A DNA stretch of 20,706 nucleotides from an uncultured Bacillaceae bacterium (GCA_937958375.1 CALGNY010000223.1:1-20706), one strand, 5' to 3'; positions 8,435 to 15,822 are shown, counted from the first letter of the stretch. Numbers and translations are program-made. The notes: generated by a model from the sequence alone, not told the origin.

Positions 8435-8476
8435 TTGACTTATCACGAGGAAAGCAGTAATATTCTATGTGGGCTC
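8435..8476 (+). promoter_or_regulatory. pyrG promoter with GGGC initial sequence
   Basis: TTGACT (8435-8440), exactly 17 bp, TAATAT (8458-8463), then 7 bp to a GGGCTC start at 8471. In B. subtilis pyrG the transcript also begins GGGC; when CTP is scarce, polymerase stalls before the first C and slips, adding extra G residues. This layout reproduces that arrangement, so it is called as a CTP-sensing promoter acting with the terminator at 8488. Confidence 0.88.
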
Positions 8477-8487
8477 TCAAAAAGCAG

Positions 8488-8518
8488 AAAGCTCCCGACA
8501 TTGTTCGGGAGCTTTTTT
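8488..8518 (+). terminator. pyrG: pyrG leader attenuator (CTP-responsive), also rpoE terminator
   Basis: An 11-bp stem (AAAGCTCCCGA at 8488-8498, TCGGGAGCTTT at 8505-8515) is followed by a T-run. The 5' arm contains GCTCCC, complementary to a poly-G transcript start. By the mechanism known in B. subtilis, G-tailed transcripts made at low CTP pair with this arm and prevent termination, raising CTP synthase expression. It can also end rpoE read-through. Confidence 0.88.
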
Positions 8519-8608
8519 CGTTTTTTATGGACAAACTGTTTTACCCTTCATAAAATGAAATGAATGACTTCATATTAAGTGGAAGAGCGAAGAAAGAGAG
8601 GAACGAAA

Positions 8609-10213
8609 ATGGCGAAGTATATTTTTGTAACAGGTGGGGTTGTTTCCTCATTAGGGAAAGGGATCACGGCTGCATCATTAGGCCGACTGTTGAAAAACCG
8701 TGGATTGAATGTGACGATCCAAAAATTCGATCCATATCTGAATGTGGACCCGGGCACGATGAGTCCGTATCAGCATGGTGAGGTTTTTGTGACGGAAGAT
8801 GGTGCGGAAACAGATCTTGATTTAGGCCATTATGAACGTTTTATCGATAATAATTTAAATAAATACAGCAACATTACGACGGGAAAAATTTACTCATCGG
8901 TCATTCGCAAAGAGCGTCGTGGGGAATATTTAGGTGCGACTGTACAGGTCATCCCACATATTACCGACGAAATCAAAGACCGCGTCTACCAAGCGGGCCA
9001 TGAAACGAACGCAGATGTAGTCATCACAGAAATCGGTGGGACCGTCGGAGATATCGAAGGGTTGCCGTTCCTGGAAGCGATTCGTCAATTGAAAAGCGAT
9101 CTCGGTCGTGAAAATGTCATGTATATCCATTGTACACTCGTTCCTTATTTGGAAGCAGCAAGTGAACTGAAGACGAAGCCGACGCAGCATTCGGTGAAGG
9201 AGCTGAGATCTCTCGGCATTCAACCGGACGTCATCGTGTTGCGTACCGATAAAGACATCAGTAAAAGCATGAAGCAAAAAATCGCGCTCTTTTGTGACAT
9301 AAAAGAAGAAGCGGTTGTCGAGGCACACAACCAAGAAATCCTTTATGAAGTCGCGTTGGAAATGAAAAAGCAAGGCCTTGATCAATTGGCTTGTGACCAT
9401 TTCGGCATCGACTGCAATGAAGCGGACATGACCGAGTGGGAAAAGTTGATTGAACAGGTTTCTAATTTATCGAAAACCATTACAATCGGTTTGGTCGGAA
9501 AATATGTGTCCTTGCCGGATGCCTATATTTCCGTCGTGGAAGCGTTGAAACATGCTGGCTATCCATTCGATGCCGACGTCAAAGTCAAATGGGTCGACTC
9601 CGCGAAGTTGACGGCAGAGAATGTAGCCGAGGAATTGAGCGATGTCGCTGGAATTTTAGTCCCAGGAGGGTTTGGCGACCGTGGTATTGATGGAAAAATT
9701 GAAGCAATCCGCTATGCGCGGGAAAACCAAATTCCGTTCTTCGGCATCTGTCTCGGAATGCAGCTGGCGACCGTCGAATACGCACGGAATGTCCTCGGAC
9801 TCAAAGGTGCACATTCAGCTGAAATCGACCCGACGACGCCATACCCGGTCATTGACCTATTACCTGAGCAAAAAAACATTGAAGATTTAGGCGGAACACT
9901 TCGCCTTGGCGTGTATGCGTGTAAGTTGAAAGAAGGAACGAAGGCGTATCAAGCATATGATCAGGAAGAAATCGTCTATGAACGCCACCGTCATCGCTAT
10001 GAGTTCAATAATGAATACCGGAAGCAGATGGAGGAAAATGGGTTTGTTTTCTCCGGAAAGAGCCCTGACGACCACTTGATTGAGATTGTTGAAATTAAAG
10101 ATCATCCATGGTTTGTCGCCTCCCAATTTCATCCGGAATTCAAATCGAGACCGACTCGACCACAGCCGTTGTTCAAAAAATTTGTTGAAGCTTGTATGAA
10201 TTTGGAGAACTGA
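8609..10213 (+). CDS. pyrG: CTP synthase (glutamine-hydrolysing)
   Basis: Makes CTP from UTP, ATP and glutamine, the last step of pyrimidine nucleotide synthesis. The 534 residues have the N-terminal amidoligase domain (GGVVSSLGKGITAAS P-loop near residues 10-25, about 1-266) and a C-terminal class I glutaminase with Cys381 in FFGICLGMQ and His508/Glu510 in FHPEF. ATG 8609 is preceded by AGAGAGGAA; an in-frame ATG at 8579 is rejected because homologues begin MAKYIFVTGG. Expression should be controlled by the leader attenuator upstream. The gene position between rpoE and spo0F matches B. subtilis. No terminator was found directly after it. Confidence 0.98.
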   Translation: MAKYIFVTGGVVSSLGKGITAASLGRLLKNRGLNVTIQKFDPYLNVDPGTMSPYQHGEVFVTEDGAETDLDLGHYERFIDNNLNKYSNITTGKIYSSVIRKERRGEYLGATVQVIPHITDEIKDRVYQAGHETNADVVITEIGGTVGDIEGLPFLEAIRQLKSDLGRENVMYIHCTLVPYLEAASELKTKPTQHSVKELRSLGIQPDVIVLRTDKDISKSMKQKIALFCDIKEEAVVEAHNQEILYEVALEMKKQGLDQLACDHFGIDCNEADMTEWEKLIEQVSNLSKTITIGLVGKYVSLPDAYISVVEALKHAGYPFDADVKVKWVDSAKLTAENVAEELSDVAGILVPGGFGDRGIDGKIEAIRYARENQIPFFGICLGMQLATVEYARNVLGLKGAHSAEIDPTTPYPVIDLLPEQKNIEDLGGTLRLGVYACKLKEGTKAYQAYDQEEIVYERHRHRYEFNNEYRKQMEENGFVFSGKSPDDHLIEIVEIKDHPWFVASQFHPEFKSRPTRPQPLFKKFVEACMNLEN

Positions 10214-10255
10214 TAAATTTGTTCCAACTATGAACAGAAAATGTTACAAAACGCG

Positions 10256-10284
10256 TTGTATTTTCACCTTTCTTCATCTATGAT
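10256..10284 (+). promoter_or_regulatory. Probable spo0F SigA promoter
   Basis: TTGTAT (10256-10261), a 17-bp spacer, TATGAT (10279-10284); the predicted start is about 25 nt before the spo0F ATG. I see no SigH-type promoter and no Spo0A box here, unlike the SigH/Spo0A control known for B. subtilis spo0F. Confidence 0.6.
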
Positions 10285-10316
10285 GAAAATGGATGGTTGA
10301 AAAGAAGGGTGATAAG

Positions 10317-10691
10317 ATGCAAGATCGTACCTTATTTGTGATCGATGATGAAAATGGCGTCCGTGTCCTGCTGAAAGAAGTGTTTGGTCGGTCGGGATTT
10401 AATGTTCATGTTTTTGAAGACCCGATCGAAGCACATCATGCATTGACAGAAATACACCCAGATGTCGTTCTGATTGACTACAGGATTCCGAAGATGCGCG
10501 GGGATCAGTTTGCTGAAATCGTGCAACAAGAGGGACATTATTTCCCGATTATCTTAATGACGGGAGACAGTAAATCAGTCGTCGAACGACAAATCACAAC
10601 CAAAGCCATTACAGAAATAATTGAAAAGCCATTTAACATTACGGACGTTGTACAAACGGTAAATCATACATTACTGAATCCTACAAAGTAA
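10317..10691 (+). CDS. spo0F: Spo0F-like single-domain response regulator of the sporulation phosphorelay
   Basis: CheY-like receiver without output domain, 124 residues, in the exact spo0F position after pyrG. In the phosphorelay Spo0F takes phosphate from sensor kinases and hands it to Spo0B. The numbering matches B. subtilis Spo0F: acidic pair Asp10/Asp11, phosphorylation site Asp54, Thr82, Lys104, and an N-terminal helix with Gly14, Arg16, Leu18, Leu19, Glu21, Val22, Phe23. It is divergent elsewhere: Asn13 for Tyr13, Arg56 for Lys56, Gly83-Asp84 for Ala83-Tyr84. ATG 10317 follows AAGAAGGGTG; an upstream in-frame GTG at 10293 is rejected on alignment. Identity rests on synteny plus key residues. 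Confidence 0.87.
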   Translation: MQDRTLFVIDDENGVRVLLKEVFGRSGFNVHVFEDPIEAHHALTEIHPDVVLIDYRIPKMRGDQFAEIVQQEGHYFPIILMTGDSKSVVERQITTKAITEIIEKPFNITDVVQTVNHTLLNPTK

Positions 10692-10747
10692 TTCATTGGT
10701 GAAGTTGCGAAGCTGTGGCACAGTTTGGTATCCTATAGATAGAATCT

Positions 10748-10765
10748 GCATGTATTTTTACATGC
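10748..10765. promoter_or_regulatory. Perfect inverted repeat upstream of a small ORF
   Basis: GCATGTA, four T, TACATGC. It lies 9 bp before the AGGAGG of the small ORF at 10789, so it may be an operator or an RNA hairpin next to its ribosome binding site. It lacks a T-run, so it is not a terminator. Confidence 0.45.
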
Positions 10766-10788
10766 GTGCAAATAGGAGGATATCTACT

Positions 10789-10860
10789 GTGCTATTCGTT
10801 TCGTTAGGTATCATGGAGCAAATAATGAATCAATTGGTCGAATCACTCACAGTAGCATAA
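10789..10860 (+). CDS. Small ORF of 23 codons with strong ribosome binding site, unknown
   Basis: A GTG-start reading frame encoding 23 mostly hydrophobic residues (begins MLFVSLGIMEQ, ends SLTVA). It is preceded by AGGAGG at 10774-10779, 9 nt from the start, which is one of the best ribosome binding sites in the window, and by an inverted repeat. A terminator follows 10 bp after the stop. So it forms a tidy mini-unit between spo0F and tal, where B. subtilis carries fbaA. The first residues have a faint likeness to the FbaA start (MPLVSM), so it may be a remnant; it could also be a leader peptide or a real micro-protein. Function not known. Confidence 0.4.
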   Translation: MLFVSLGIMEQIMNQLVESLTVA

Positions 10861-10869
10861 ATTTTATAG

Positions 10870-10900
10870 AAGGCTAATCCAGAAATTGGATTGGCCTTTT
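10870..10900 (+). terminator. Intrinsic terminator after the small ORF
   Basis: AAGGCTAATCC (10870-10880), 7-base loop, GGATTGGCCTT (10888-10898) with one G-U pair, then T residues. It separates spo0F and the small ORF from tal. Confidence 0.75.
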
Positions 10901-10953
10901 CGTCTTGGTGCGTTGGATCGCAAGAGAACCATTCACAAAAAGGAGATATTCAA

Positions 10954-11604
10954 ATGAAATTTTTTATTGATACAGCGAACATTGATGAAATTAAAGAGGC
11001 CAATGCGTTAGGCATATTGGCTGGTGTCACGACGAATCCATCACTCGTCGCAAAAGAAAACGTTTCTTTTCACGATCGGTTGAAGGAAATTACACAAGAA
11101 GTGACGGAAGGCTCAGTCAGTGCAGAAGTCGTTTCCGAAGATGTTGAAGGTATGATGAAAGAAGCAGAAGAATTAGTGAAAATTGCACCGAACATCACGA
11201 TTAAAGTACCGATGACACTGGAAGGATTGAAGGCGGTCAAACAGCTGACGGACAAGGGCGTGAAAACGAATGTCACACTCGTCTTTTCAGCGAACCAAGC
11301 ATTGCTCGCAGCCAGAGCCGGCGCGACCTATGTTTCACCATTCCTTGGAAGACTCGATGACATCGGACAAAACGGGATGTATCTAATCTCAGAGATCGCG
11401 GAAATCTTTGATCGACATGCGATCGATACACAAATTATCGCAGCGAGCGTTCGCCACCCGATGCACGTGACAGAGGCAGCGTTGAATGGGGCACACATTG
11501 CGACCATTCCGTTCAAAGTCATTCAGCAATTGGTCAAGCATCCATTGACCGACCAAGGCATCGATAAGTTTTTGGCAGATTGGGAAAAAGCAAACCAAGC
11601 ATGA
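10954..11604 (+). CDS. tal: Transaldolase / fructose-6-phosphate aldolase family (YwjH type)
   Basis: A short (216-residue) class I aldolase of the TalC/FSA subgroup. It acts in the non-oxidative pentose phosphate pathway or as a fructose-6-phosphate aldolase; sequence alone does not separate these. Visible marks are MKFFIDTANIDEIKEA at the N-terminus, VTTNPSLV, and NITIKVPMT, in which Lys84 is the expected Schiff-base lysine. ATG 10954 follows AAAGGAGAT; an in-frame TTG at 10891 is rejected because it lies within the upstream terminator. The downstream gene murA starts 57 nt later with no terminator between, so co-transcription is likely. In B. subtilis fbaA lies immediately upstream; here it is absent. 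Confidence 0.94.
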   Translation: MKFFIDTANIDEIKEANALGILAGVTTNPSLVAKENVSFHDRLKEITQEVTEGSVSAEVVSEDVEGMMKEAEELVKIAPNITIKVPMTLEGLKAVKQLTDKGVKTNVTLVFSANQALLAARAGATYVSPFLGRLDDIGQNGMYLISEIAEIFDRHAIDTQIIAASVRHPMHVTEAALNGAHIATIPFKVIQQLVKHPLTDQGIDKFLADWEKANQA

Positions 11605-11661
11605 TTTCTGCGTGAATCCGCATAATAAAGAATAGAACACTTAATAAGGGGCATTTAAAAT

Positions 11662-12948
11662 ATGGATAAATTACTCATCGAGGGAGGCCATCAATTAAAC
11701 GGTACTGTACGGATCAGCGGGGCAAAGAACAGTGCGGTTGCTCTATTGCCGGCAACGATTTTGGCGGAATCAGAGGTAACGATTGAAGGACTTCCAGACA
11801 TTTCAGACATTCAAATCTTGAAAGAGCTGCTTGAGGATATTGGTGGAACGGTTTCGCAAACGGGTGAAGACGTAACGATCGATTCAAGCGACATGGTCGA
11901 CATGCCATTGCCGAACGGAAAAGTGAAAAAGTTAAGAGCATCCTATTATTTTATGGGTGCTATGCTTGGCCGCTTCAAAAAAGCCGTCATTGGACTACCG
12001 GGTGGATGTAATCTGGGACCACGCCCAATCGATCAGCACATCAAAGGCTTTGAAGCTTTAGGTGCAACGGTCACGAATGAACAAGGCGCTGTCTATCTTC
12101 GTGCGGATGAATTGATCGGCACAAAAATTTATCTGGACGTTGTCAGTGTCGGCGCCACGATCAATATCATGCTCGCCGCGGTTCGGGCAAAAGGGAAGAC
12201 CATTATCGAGAACGCAGCGAAAGAACCAGAAATCATTGATGTCGCCACATTGCTCAACAGCATGGGCGCCAATATCAAAGGTGCGGGTACAGATGTCATC
12301 CGTATTGAAGGGACCGACGAACTGAAAGGCTGCAAACACACGATTATTCCGGATCGGATTGAAGCAGGAACGTACACAATCATCGCAGCAGCCAAAGGAA
12401 ATGAAGTCATCATCGATAACGTCATTCCGACGCACTTGGAATCATTGACCGCGAAACTGCGTGAAATGGGTGTTTCCATCGAAGCGGAAGAAGAACGTCT
12501 CATCGTCCGCGGCAACCGACCGCTGAATTCCTGTGATATCAAAACATTGGTGTATCCAGGCTTCCCGACGGACTTGCAACAACCACTCACGGCTCTGCTT
12601 ACCCAGTCAGATGGAACGAGTGTGGTGACCGATACGATTTATAATGCCCGATTCAAGCATATTGATGAGTTGCGACGGATGAACGCTTCGATAAAAATTG
12701 AGGGAAGTTCGGCAATTATTACCGGTCCGACACCACTCGAGGGTGCCAAGGTTAAAGCCAGCGACCTCCGTGCAGGTGCCGCCCTCGTTGCAGCTGGTCT
12801 GATGGCCAACGGCGTCACTGAAATTGTCGGCCTGGAGCACATCGAACGTGGCTACCATGACCTGACGAAGAAGCTTTCCGATCTTGGCGCACACGTTTGG
12901 AGAAAAAAAATGACGGAAGAAGACCAGAAATTTTACCAAAATATATAA
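11662..12948 (+). CDS. murA: UDP-N-acetylglucosamine 1-carboxyvinyltransferase (MurAB/MurZ paralogue by position)
   Basis: Catalyses the first committed step of peptidoglycan synthesis, transferring enolpyruvate from PEP to UDP-GlcNAc; cytosolic and the target of fosfomycin. The 428 residues start with the usual MDKLLIEGGHQLNGTVRISG. The active-site loop LPGGCNLGPRPIDQH carries the catalytic cysteine, Cys116 here, so the enzyme should be fosfomycin-sensitive as far as that residue goes. ATG 11662 follows AAGGGG. Firmicutes usually have two paralogues; the position next to tal and glpX, as in B. subtilis, points to the second one (murAB/murZ) rather than murAA. Spacing of 66 nt to glpX suggests one operon. 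Confidence 0.96.
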   Translation: MDKLLIEGGHQLNGTVRISGAKNSAVALLPATILAESEVTIEGLPDISDIQILKELLEDIGGTVSQTGEDVTIDSSDMVDMPLPNGKVKKLRASYYFMGAMLGRFKKAVIGLPGGCNLGPRPIDQHIKGFEALGATVTNEQGAVYLRADELIGTKIYLDVVSVGATINIMLAAVRAKGKTIIENAAKEPEIIDVATLLNSMGANIKGAGTDVIRIEGTDELKGCKHTIIPDRIEAGTYTIIAAAKGNEVIIDNVIPTHLESLTAKLREMGVSIEAEEERLIVRGNRPLNSCDIKTLVYPGFPTDLQQPLTALLTQSDGTSVVTDTIYNARFKHIDELRRMNASIKIEGSSAIITGPTPLEGAKVKASDLRAGAALVAAGLMANGVTEIVGLEHIERGYHDLTKKLSDLGAHVWRKKMTEEDQKFYQNI

Positions 12949-13014
12949 AATGAAATCCATTTCGTGTAAAATAATGAGGTAAGCTGTAAGCCAGCAAAAT
13001 GGGGAGGAACATCG

Positions 13015-13986
13015 ATGGAGAGAAGTTTATCAATGGAAATCGTTCGTGTGACCGAGGCTGCCGCGATGGCATCCGCACGTTGGATGGGACGCGGGGAAAA
13101 AGAAGAAGCCGATAACGCAGCAACCGAAGCGATGCGCACGGTTTTCGACACGATCCCAATGAACGGACGAGTCGTCATAGGTGAAGGGGAAATGGACGAA
13201 GCACCCATGCTTTATATCGGTGAAGAATTAGGCATGAGTGGCGGACCAGACGTCGATATCGCCGTCGACCCAGTCGAAGGGACAAGCATCGTCGCTTCCG
13301 GTAGCTGGGGCGCATTTGCGGTTGTCGGAATCGCTGACCGAGGCCATATGCTTCATGCACCTGACATGTACATGGAAAAAATCGCAGTCGGCCCTGAAGC
13401 CGTCGGTAAAATCGATTTGAACGCATCAGTTACTGATAATCTGAAAGCCGTCGCAAAGGCGAAAGGAAAAGCAGTCGGAGATGTTGTTGCTTGCGTACTC
13501 GACAGACCACGCCATGATGATATCGTCAAAGAAATCCGCGAAGCCGGCGGAAGAATCAAACTCATTCCAGAAGGCGATGTCGCTGGAGCAATCAACACCG
13601 CCTTCGATCATACAGGCGTCGATATCCTCTTCGGCATCGGCGGCGCCCCAGAAGGCGTACTCGCTGCCGTCGGATTGAAATGCCTCGGCGGCGAAATCCA
13701 AGGCCGGTTAAAACCAGTCAACGACGAACAAATCGCCCGCTGCAAAAAGATGGGCATCACCGACCCTGACCGTGTCTTGAAAATGGAAGACCTCGTATCA
13801 GGAGACGACGCCATTTTTGCAGCAACCGGCATCACAGACGGCGAACTATTGAAAGGCGTCCAATTCAAAGGCGACCGCGCAACCACCCAAACACTCGTCA
13901 TGCGCGCATACTCCGGAACCGTCCGCTTCATCGACGGAACCCACCGTCTGAAAACCAAACCAAACCTCGTTATGACCGATGAGTAA
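13015..13986 (+). CDS. glpX: Class II fructose-1,6-bisphosphatase
   Basis: Hydrolyses fructose-1,6-bisphosphate to fructose-6-phosphate in gluconeogenesis; metal-dependent. The 323 residues start MERSLSMEIVRVTEAAAMAS, characteristic of GlpX. The metal-site motifs are GEGEMDEAP (56-64) and DPVEGT (85-90). GGGGAGG lies just upstream of ATG 13015. In B. subtilis this glpX (ywjI) sits directly before rho; here about 4 kb intervenes. It shares the fructose-6-phosphate pool with tal upstream. A clear terminator closes the tal-murA-glpX group. Confidence 0.96.
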   Translation: MERSLSMEIVRVTEAAAMASARWMGRGEKEEADNAATEAMRTVFDTIPMNGRVVIGEGEMDEAPMLYIGEELGMSGGPDVDIAVDPVEGTSIVASGSWGAFAVVGIADRGHMLHAPDMYMEKIAVGPEAVGKIDLNASVTDNLKAVAKAKGKAVGDVVACVLDRPRHDDIVKEIREAGGRIKLIPEGDVAGAINTAFDHTGVDILFGIGGAPEGVLAAVGLKCLGGEIQGRLKPVNDEQIARCKKMGITDPDRVLKMEDLVSGDDAIFAATGITDGELLKGVQFKGDRATTQTLVMRAYSGTVRFIDGTHRLKTKPNLVMTDE

Positions 13987-13994
13987 TTTTTTGA

Positions 13995-14024
13995 AACCAA
14001 TCGCTGGGAGGCGGTTGGTTTTTT
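13995..14024 (+). terminator. Intrinsic terminator after glpX
   Basis: AACCAATCGC, six-base loop, GCGGTTGGTT (one G-U pair) and a T-run at 14019-14024, 9 bp after the glpX stop. Confidence 0.88.
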
Positions 14025-14064
14025 GGTTGGGAGGGCGTTCGAATAATTAATGGCGGAGAGCCGG

Positions 14065-14211
14065 AGCCGTGCAATAAATTCAGGGAGCCGTGCAATTAAT
14101 TTCTGCACCCGTGCAATAAATTCCTTTAGCCGCGCAATTAATCTCTGAAGCCGTGCAATAAATTTATTTACCCGCGCAATTAGTCTGCGAAGCCGTGCAA
14201 TTAAATGAACA
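14065..14211 (+). repeat. 21-bp tandem array (family B), 7 units
   Basis: Seven units of exactly 21 bp start at 14065, 14086, 14107, 14128, 14149, 14170 and 14191. Core AGCCGTGCAATAAA (variants ACCCGTGCAATAAA, AGCCGCGCAATTAA) is followed by a variable 7-base tail. It lies between the glpX terminator and the promoter of the NERD gene, in the same orientation as the array at 15388. A long minus-strand open frame through it is a by-product of the period. Confidence 0.93.
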
Positions 14212-14251
14212 ACATGAACTTGCACAATGCTAAAATAAATCGCTTAGCAGC

Positions 14252-14279
14252 TTGTCAACGGCGAAATTTTCGCTATAAT
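14252..14279 (+). promoter_or_regulatory. Promoter of the NERD gene with a palindrome in the spacer
   Basis: TTGTCA (14252-14257), 16 bp, TATAAT (14274-14279). The spacer contains GCGAAATTTTCGC (14261-14273), a perfect 6-bp palindrome around one central T, filling the space between -35 and -10. That position suits a repressor operator. Confidence 0.7.
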
Positions 14280-14313
14280 TAAATAACAATTACATATAAG
14301 GAGAGATGCCATT

Positions 14314-15333
14314 TTGTCTACTTTTAGCAAGCCCCCTATACCGCCGCACATCCTCAAGTTACAAGCCCTGTATCATCGCCTGCCCCAAACTCACAAACGT
14401 TATCATCATGTTGAACAGAGAGTCAGAAATGAACTTTCTGGTCTATACGGCGAGTCGAGATTATATTATCCTCTTAGCAAGATTCCAATCCATCACAGAG
14501 TTTTACAAAACGTTCGCCTTTTTCTTCACTCATCGCATTTTCAAATCGATTTCTTAGTGATTACTCCAAAATTTTTGTTGATTCTTGAATCGAAATATTA
14601 CAGTAGTGATTTAATGTTTGATAACACCGTCCACCAAGTGATTCAGAGAAAGGACCAGCAAGAAAAAGTTTTTGAAGATCCTGTCCTCCAGGCTGAAGAG
14701 CAAGCCTATCAACTTGCGATCTGGCTAGAGAAGTTTGGTTACCGTAATTTACCTATTGAGTATTATGTAGTTATAACAAATCCCCAAACACGATTGAAAA
14801 TTGACCCAACAAATAATCATCATGCCGAAAGCGTGATCTTACCTCAAAGATTACCTTCCCTGTTCCGTGAACTCGTCACAAAACACAACCACAATGTGCT
14901 TCAGACAAATGAAATCGCAAACCTCGCGGATACCATCTCACACAATCATCAAACTTATTCTCCAGATATATTGAAGATCAATAAAATTAATAAAGAAGAC
15001 CTTTTGAAAGGCGTATTTTGTGAGACCTGTGGAGAAAGAGGAATGAAAATGTTGAATTTTCGATGGCATTGTCCAGCATGCGGTCACCGTAGCCGAAATG
15101 CGCATGAAAATACATTGAAAGACTATTTCTTATTAATAGGACCGCATATTTCAAATCAGGAATTCCGCAATTTCGCAGTGCTGAAAGCCAGGAGTACAGC
15201 GAGGGATATGCTAATAAAAGTTTCAACAAATAGTAGTGGGAAAACAAAGTCGTTTCGTTACCATTTGTTTTATCGGTTCGACTCAAAAGAGTTTCATTAC
15301 TTGTCTCATTTCAATGAGTTAAGAAATAAATAA
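14314..15333 (+). CDS. NERD-domain (nuclease-related) protein with C-terminal zinc ribbon
   Basis: A 339-residue protein with an N-terminal NERD domain, a predicted PD-(D/E)xK nuclease-like fold. Candidate active residues are Glu40 (QRVRNELSG), Asp79 (FQIDFLVIT) and Glu92/Lys94 (ILESKYY). The middle is helical, and near residues 236-256 are two CxxC pairs (Cys236/239 and Cys253/256) forming a zinc ribbon, suggesting nucleic-acid binding. Start TTG 14314 follows AAGGAGAG at good distance; no better ATG exists. It stands alone under its own promoter between two 21-bp arrays and interrupts the glpX-rho order. Codon use looks more AT-rich than the neighbours by eye, consistent with acquisition. 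Function is unknown; a defence or DNA-processing role is only a possibility. Confidence 0.82.
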   Translation: MSTFSKPPIPPHILKLQALYHRLPQTHKRYHHVEQRVRNELSGLYGESRLYYPLSKIPIHHRVLQNVRLFLHSSHFQIDFLVITPKFLLILESKYYSSDLMFDNTVHQVIQRKDQQEKVFEDPVLQAEEQAYQLAIWLEKFGYRNLPIEYYVVITNPQTRLKIDPTNNHHAESVILPQRLPSLFRELVTKHNHNVLQTNEIANLADTISHNHQTYSPDILKINKINKEDLLKGVFCETCGERGMKMLNFRWHCPACGHRSRNAHENTLKDYFLLIGPHISNQEFRNFAVLKARSTARDMLIKVSTNSSGKTKSFRYHLFYRFDSKEFHYLSHFNELRNK

Positions 15334-15387
15334 GGTATATGACCGATTGATCAGCCTACACTCGCTTGTCCGTCCAACATGTAAGCT

Positions 15388-15619
15388 AGCCGTGCAATAA
15401 ACTTGTTAGGGCTCGCAATCCATGTGAAGCTGTGCAATAAACTTGTGCGGCAGCCGTGCAATAAATCTGGGAAGCCGTGCAATAAAAGTTGAAAGCCGTG
15501 CAATAAATCTGGGAGGCCGCGCAATAAAAGTTAAAAGCCGTGCAATAAATTCGTTTAGCCGTGCAATTATTTTCAGAAGCCGTGCAATTAACGCGGGAAG
15601 CAGTGCAATGAGTATCCGC
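15388..15619 (+). repeat. 21-bp tandem array (family B), about 11 units
   Basis: Units start at 15388, 15409 (degenerate, 19 bp), 15428 (24 bp), then 15452, 15473, 15494, 15515, 15536, 15557, 15578 and 15599, all 21 bp. Core AGCCGTGCAATAAA; tails alternate TCTGGGA and AGTTGAA-like forms in units 15452-15535, giving a 42-bp order. The last unit (AGCAGTGCAATGAG) is decaying. It occupies most of the gap between the NERD gene and the GntR operon; from 15620 to 15730 only C/A-rich non-coding sequence is seen. Confidence 0.93.
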
Positions 15620-15730
15620 CCACCACACTCGTAAGCTCAAAATCCATGTAAAAGGTGCTAGAATCCATCCCCACCACGACCAACCCACCCAAAAATTTCA
15701 GCCACCCACCCAAAAAATCAAAAATAATAG

Positions 15731-15779
15731 TTGACGCCTACTCACCTACCGTGTAATATAGTCATATACTTAACTATAT
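15731..15779 (+). promoter_or_regulatory. Promoter and likely operator of the gntR-ABC operon
   Basis: TTGACG (15731-15736), 17 bp, TAATAT (15754-15759): a near-consensus SigA promoter. An inverted repeat ATATAGT (15756-15762) / ACTATAT (15773-15779) with a 10-bp gap overlaps -10 and the start site. This is a good place for the product of the adjacent GntR gene to bind and repress. Confidence 0.75.
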
Positions 15780-15822
15780 AACCAAAACTCAAACAGCGTT
15801 CAGTAGAGGTGGTGAGGATTCA

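Noticed and set aside
12950..12972. Promoter for glpX (GTAAAATAAT)
   Set aside because: A -10 like element without an acceptable -35; read-through from murA is enough.
13608..14225. Minus-strand frame of 205 codons with repeated LIAR motif
   Set aside because: Runs antisense through glpX and the array at 14065; the glpX frame is clearly real and this one is not.
14306..14557. Frame of 83 codons overlapping the NERD gene start
   Set aside because: Its ATG lies at the end of the ribosome binding site of the NERD gene, and its translation resembles no family; the TTG 14314 frame has the NERD motifs.
7294..15619. The arrays as CRISPR
   Set aside because: Conserved part is only 9-15 bp, the variable part only 6-12 bp, and no cas genes are near.
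15386..15688. Minus-strand frame of 100 codons with repeated CTAS motif, and a 63-codon plus-strand frame
   Set aside because: Same cause: family B array translated; no start signal.
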